NCBI GenBank assembly: GCA_905216175.1
Contig: CAJMSV010000076.1
Location: 1 to 8,620 of the forward strand
Direction of reading: 5' to 3'
DNA length: 8,620 nucleotides
DNA from: an uncultured bacterium
GTDB taxonomy: Bacteria; Actinomycetota; Coriobacteriia; Coriobacteriales; Coriobacteriaceae
Shown here: positions 6,131-8,620 of the stretch, piece by piece
How positions within the stretch are numbered: position 1 is the stretch's first letter
How the letters are laid out: each line of letters starts with the position of its first letter
Notes under the pieces: model-generated
Told to the model about the DNA's origin: nothing
Seen by the model: the letters and a program-made list of their open reading frames with translations, nothing else
Databases searched by the model: none
Made by a program: the position numbers and the translations under genes

Positions 6131-6165
6131 GAAAAAGTCTCCGTCCCAACGCGGGAACGGAGACT
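6131..6165 (-). terminator. Intrinsic terminator on the minus strand
   Basis: Arms 6165-6153 and 6147-6136 form a 12-bp stem with one bulged base around a five-base loop, followed on the minus strand by TTTTTC (6136-6131). The plus strand lacks an adjacent T-run. It lies about 115 bp beyond the stop codon of relic B and would insulate the two-gene unit from transcription coming from the right. Confidence 0.85.
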
Positions 6166-6279
6166 CGATGATCGTTTTTACCCACCGCCGTCGCTGGCGG
6201 CTTTGCCGTGACTCACGTACGAAACGAAACTCAGCGGTACAGTGCGGCACTCAAAAGTGCAGGTCAAATCCCTGTCAGC

Positions 6280-6403
6280 CTACTCCCACTCAATGACTAG
6301 AGCCCTGGTGTAATTGGCTGGATCACCGTTCCGGGAACCGGTATCGACCTACCTGTCCGCCAAGCTCCTTCTTCCGCTCCAGCCTAGTATCCGACTCGCG
6401 CCG
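6280..6403 (-). pseudogene. Relic B of an unidentified protein tail (ends LVIEWE)
   Basis: Two frames on the minus strand together give a coherent tail: LERKKELGGQVGRYRFPER (6391 down to about 6326), then after a frame change near 6322-6330 GDPANYTRALVIEWE and a TAG stop at 6282-6280. The GRY and TR.LVIEWE elements match relic A at 2379-2441. The upstream part is closed by a TAG at 6404-6406. The frame change and the short length mark it as a relic, or a very small gene with a shift. The family is not recognised. A terminator in the same orientation follows at 6165. Confidence 0.4.
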
Positions 6404-6444
6404 CTATAAGCGAAAACCGAAGAGATGCGACTTAGCCAAGAAAT

Positions 6445-6463
6445 TAAAGTTAGCCTTATCTTA
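6445..6463 (+). promoter_or_regulatory. DtxR/IdeR-like metal box
   Basis: TAAAGTTAGCCTTATCTTA matches 16 of 19 positions of the DtxR/IdeR consensus TWAGGTTAGSCTAACCTWA. It overlaps the expected -35 zone of the methyltransferase promoter (candidate -10 TATAGT at 6481-6486). Binding of a metal-loaded DtxR-type repressor here would make the cluster iron- or manganese-repressed; that is inference from the match. Confidence 0.5.
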
Positions 6464-6480
6464 CTGCATGATTCGTGTGT

Positions 6481-6501
6481 TATAGTTAGATGGCTCTAAC
6501 T
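6481..6501 (+). promoter_or_regulatory. Candidate -10 element overlapping a perfect inverted repeat
   Basis: TATAGT (6481-6486) is a reasonable -10 hexamer. It runs into the perfect 7-bp inverted repeat AGTTAGA-TGGC-TCTAACT (6484-6501), which spans the likely transcription start. A regulator binding there would block transcription. The -35 hexamer is weak. Confidence 0.5.
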
Positions 6502-6518
6502 GTTTGGGGGCGATAGCC

Positions 6519-7067
6519 ATGCACGAACGCAAGGACTTCTGGGACAAGAATGCCGGTCGGTACGCCCGTTTCATGCGAAAGGACCGGGCGGCGTATGAGA
6601 AGATGTATGAGCTGATCAGGCCGGTGGTGAAAGCAAAAACCGTGCTGGAGGTTGCCACCGGCACGGGGCTTATCGCAAAGAGCATCGTGAATGTAGCGGC
6701 GCACATCGAGGCTACGGACGCTTCTGCAAAGATGATCCTTGAAGCAAAACGGGACAATCAATCCGCAAAGCTGCACTTTTCCGTACAAGATATGTTCCGC
6801 CTGCCCTATGCACAGAAGTCCTTCGAAGTGGTGATCGCGTCCAACGCGCTTCACATAGTGCCGCATCCGGAAAAGGCCCTGCAAGAAATCAGGCGGGTGC
6901 TGAAGGACGACGGCGTGCTCATCGCGCCAACCTTCACCCACGCGGGGAACTCGGTTCCCGGCAAGGCAAAAGCCTTTTTCATGAGTATGGCGGGATTCCC
7001 CCTCCATAGCAGGTGGACAAGCGAGGAATACCTGTGTTTCCAGCGTCAAAACGGCTGGTCGGTGTAG
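6519..7067 (+). pseudogene. Class I SAM-dependent methyltransferase, cut by an in-frame amber codon
   Basis: The 182-aa product is a Rossmann-fold methyltransferase of the Methyltransf_11/25 type. Motif I is VLEVATGTG (42-50), the acidic residue that holds the SAM ribose is D67 in EATDAS, and the later motifs are SNALHIVPHPEKAL and RRVLKDDGVLIAPTF. It starts at ATG 6519, eight bases after GGGGG; a TTG in frame at 6504 is less likely. The TAG at 7065-7067 appears to be a point mutation, because the same frame continues KSAVLKASFPLTYAECTK and stops at TGA 7146-7148, giving the length (about 209 aa) and C-terminus expected of the family. The core fold is intact without the last 27 residues, so the short form might still work. 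Substrate is unknown. It heads a decayed methyltransferase cluster with lower GC than the left-hand operon. Confidence 0.8.
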
Positions 7068-7104
7068 AAAAGCGCGGTGCTGAAGGCCTCGTTCCCGTTG
7101 ACCT

Positions 7105-7302
7105 ATGCGGAATGCACGAAATCGGAGGGGCCAGAAGTCGTTCTTTGAAAACACCCGCAAGCCCGTGGGCCTCGGCGGAAAACTTAAGGTTGCCATGATG
7201 AATCTGGGCCACAGCCCTGTGGCGCGGTGGGGACTTCGATTTCTACGACTTGCGCCAAATGCCAAGGTGCTGGATTGCGGCTGTGCTAGCGGCAATTATG
7301 AC
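7105..7302 (+). pseudogene. N-terminal stub of a second SAM methyltransferase
   Basis: From about 7132 the frame gives QKSFFENTRKPVGLGGKLK, MMNLGHSPVARWGLRFL and motif I VLDCGCASGN (55-64), the recognisable opening of another class I SAM methyltransferase. After motif I homology stops, and the rest of that enzyme (well over 100 residues) is missing. The frame runs without a stop into the next gene, so a deletion appears to have joined the stub to it. GGAGGGG (near 7125-7131) looks like the old ribosome site, but no start codon remains beside it. Confidence 0.65.
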
Positions 7303-8160
7303 AGTTTTTATTCACTGAGGAAGAAACCTATAAAATGTAAAATTGAGAAAAACACCGTGCAGGAGACACTGATCCTCCCACTGTATTCCCGAAAGCTGTG
7401 TACGGAGCTGTACCCGAACCTTTACAGGGATGAAACAGCGGTTCGTCTGCTCGACCAGATCGACTACGACTTTTCAGAGGCAGAGAAAAACTCCCGCAGC
7501 CTGATGCAGCGTTTTGGTGCGCTGGAGGTGGCCATGCGGCAGGGCGATCTTGCTTTCGAGGTGCAGGATTACCTGAAAGGCCACCCCAATGCGGCGGTGG
7601 TCAATCTGGGCTGTGGGCTGGACAACACCGGCAGAACCTGCGACAACGGTAGATGCAAGATCTACAATCTGGACTTCCCGGATGTGATTGCCTTGCGGCA
7701 GCAGCTACTGCCCGCCGGGGATCGAGAACAAAATATCCCCTGCGACCTGAAAGACACCGCATGGTTTAGCAAAATCGATGCCTCCGGCGGGGCGGTGTTC
7801 TTTGCCTCCGGGGTGTTCTATTACTTTCTGACCCAGCAGGTCCGGGAACTGGTGCGGGGGATGGCGGGCGCTTTCCCCGGCAGTGTGTTGGTCTTTGATG
7901 CTGCCAATCGGACGGCGGTAATGATGATCGCAAAAACATGGCTTAAGACTGCAAAAATCAAGGATGTGGGGGCATATTTTGCGGTTTCGGATGCCGCCAA
8001 GGGAATCGGCACGTGGGACAGCCGTCTGCAGGTCACAAGTCGCGGCTATATGCTGGGCTACAACGATTTGAGGGACCCTTCCGTCAGCGGCTTTTTCCGG
8101 TTTCTCGCAAGGGTCGGTGACAACGGGACGAAAATGCAAATCGTGAAAATAAGATTCTAA
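7105..8160 (+). CDS. Fused reading frame: methyltransferase stub plus leucine carboxymethyltransferase-family protein
   Basis: The 351-aa frame has a 64-residue stub of one methyltransferase, a short junction, then from residue ~79 a complete member of the leucine carboxyl methyltransferase family (PF04072, TcmP-like). That part shows VQETLILPLYSRKLCTELYP (85-104), the SAM-binding VVNLGCGLDN (165-174), NLDFPDV with D190 for the ribose hydroxyls, and FFASGVFYYF. Members O-methylate carboxyl or other groups on small molecules or proteins. The domain's own start seems lost: GAGGAAG (near 7318-7324) precedes ATA at 7330 where ATG would be expected, and the nearby ATG is out of frame and followed at once by TAA. 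Translation may instead begin at 7105, or at 7195, where AAGG precedes ATGATG. Whether the fused protein is made or active is uncertain. Confidence 0.65.
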   Translation: MRNARNRRGQKSFFENTRKPVGLGGKLKVAMMNLGHSPVARWGLRFLRLAPNAKVLDCGCASGNYDSFYSLRKKPIKCKIEKNTVQETLILPLYSRKLCTELYPNLYRDETAVRLLDQIDYDFSEAEKNSRSLMQRFGALEVAMRQGDLAFEVQDYLKGHPNAAVVNLGCGLDNTGRTCDNGRCKIYNLDFPDVIALRQQLLPAGDREQNIPCDLKDTAWFSKIDASGGAVFFASGVFYYFLTQQVRELVRGMAGAFPGSVLVFDAANRTAVMMIAKTWLKTAKIKDVGAYFAVSDAAKGIGTWDSRLQVTSRGYMLGYNDLRDPSVSGFFRFLARVGDNGTKMQIVKIRF

Positions 8161-8169
8161 GAGACAAAA

Positions 8170-8274
8170 ATGAAGCGCGCTCACTTTGACGTTGAAGAAG
8201 ACGGCTTTTACGGCGCATATTGGACGTGCAAGGGCACGGTCAATGCGTGCGCACCCAAATACCCGCGGGATTGA
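8170..8274 (+). pseudogene. N-terminal fragment of a probable alpha/beta hydrolase
   Basis: Nine bases after the methyltransferase stop, an ATG opens a 34-codon frame, MKRAHFDVEEDGFYGAYWT followed by unrelated sequence and TGA. To my recollection the first 19 residues match the opening of BAAT/dienelactone-type hydrolases (xHFxVExDGYYGAYW) that sit beside such methyltransferases. The catalytic part is absent, so this is a truncation relic ending the decayed cluster. Identification rests on a short stretch. Confidence 0.45.
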
Positions 8275-8328
8275 TAATAGGGCGTTTAGCTGCATAATAG
8301 TTACTAGTTAGAAACCCTCGGGTTTGCG

Positions 8329-8365
8329 GGGCAGAATCGTGAAAGCGATTCTGCCCTATTTTTTT
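8329..8365 (+). terminator. Strong intrinsic terminator closing the methyltransferase cluster
   Basis: A perfect 11-bp stem, GGGCAGAATCG (8329-8339) with CGATTCTGCCC (8346-8356), around a TGAAAG loop, is followed by TATTTTTTT (8357-8365). A smaller palindrome, AAACCC-TC-GGGTTT, lies just upstream near 8312-8325. Confidence 0.92.
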
Positions 8366-8416
8366 CCTCCGTCTGCCCCAAATCAAGTAGTTCGAAGATA
8401 GCCTGTAGGTGTCCTC

Positions 8417-8620
8417 ATGGGCGCCTTTTATTTTCAGGGAGTCAGTCTCTCGTTCTTCGGTGGCAAACCGGCTGAGGCAAGCAAGCCCGCAAAGAGCCCC
8501 AAGCGACGCGCTCGCGAGGCGGCGAAAACCCTTAAGCGGCCCCCGGTGGGCGCCAAGGCGCGACAGACTCTCGCGGCACCGCGGGAGGCGATGGAGCGGG
8601 AGTCGGCTCAAGCAGGAGGC
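8417..8620 (+). CDS. Unidentified basic protein, partial (runs off the right edge)
   Basis: An ATG at 8417 with AGGTG five bases upstream opens 68 codons with no stop before the window ends; a TAG at 8399-8401 closes the frame above it. The product begins MGAFYFQGVSLSFFGGKP and then becomes rich in Lys, Arg, Ala and Pro (SKPAKSPKRRAREAAKTLKR), a disordered, nucleic-acid-binding-like composition. It starts after the strong terminator, so it is a new transcription unit, though no promoter is clear. The GC-rich codon use resembles the left-hand operon rather than the methyltransferase cluster, suggesting return to host-like DNA. The family is not recognised. Confidence 0.45.
   Translation, partial: MGAFYFQGVSLSFFGGKPAEASKPAKSPKRRAREAAKTLKRPPVGAKARQTLAAPREAMERESAQAGG

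Noticed and set aside
6002..6250. 82-codon minus-strand frame
   Set aside because: It runs through the terminator hairpin, has no ribosome site and no recognisable content.
8240..8611. 123-codon minus-strand frame at the right end
   Set aside because: It crosses the strong plus-strand terminator and lies opposite a frame with a good ribosome site; treated as a shadow.

Overview
The window looks like a piece of a high-GC Gram-positive chromosome, most likely a gut-type actinobacterium such as a member of the Coriobacteriia. This is an inference from composition, strong Shine-Dalgarno sites and the kinds of genes present; nothing in the window fixes the taxon. The left end is ordinary metabolic DNA. 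The middle and right are accessory DNA with relics, repeats and genes of different base composition.

Positions 1-2266: a two-gene plus-strand operon encodes an aldo/keto reductase and an NADPH-type iron/zinc alcohol dehydrogenase of the YqhD class, and closes with an intrinsic terminator. The pairing matches the yqhD-dkgA operon of E. coli in the opposite order and suggests reduction of reactive or sugar-derived aldehydes.

Positions 2379-6291: a minus-strand accessory block. Read in its own direction it starts with a promoter near 5937 and a tightly coupled gene pair. The first gene (216 aa) is unrecognised. The second (510 aa) has a possible PD-(D/E)xK-nuclease-like N-terminus and a glycine/alanine-rich, probably membrane-associated C-terminal half. 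A separate unit follows: a predicted structured RNA ending in an intrinsic terminator, then a DUF3800 gene with a TTG start. This RNA + DUF3800 unit is bracketed by 64/65-bp direct repeats, as a movable cassette would be. The whole block also lies between two short relics of one unidentified protein tail (ending LVIEWE). No integrase or transposase is visible. A defence or toxin/antitoxin-like role is plausible for both units but is inference only.

Positions 6300-8365: a decayed plus-strand methyltransferase cluster with lower GC and a different codon style, probably acquired from a Firmicute-like donor. It holds a class I SAM methyltransferase cut by an in-frame amber codon, the N-terminal stub of a second methyltransferase fused to a leucine-carboxymethyltransferase-family protein, and the first ~19 residues of a likely alpha/beta hydrolase. 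A 19-bp DtxR/IdeR-like metal box lies upstream, and a strong terminator closes the cluster. From 8417 an unidentified Lys/Arg/Ala-rich gene runs off the right edge.
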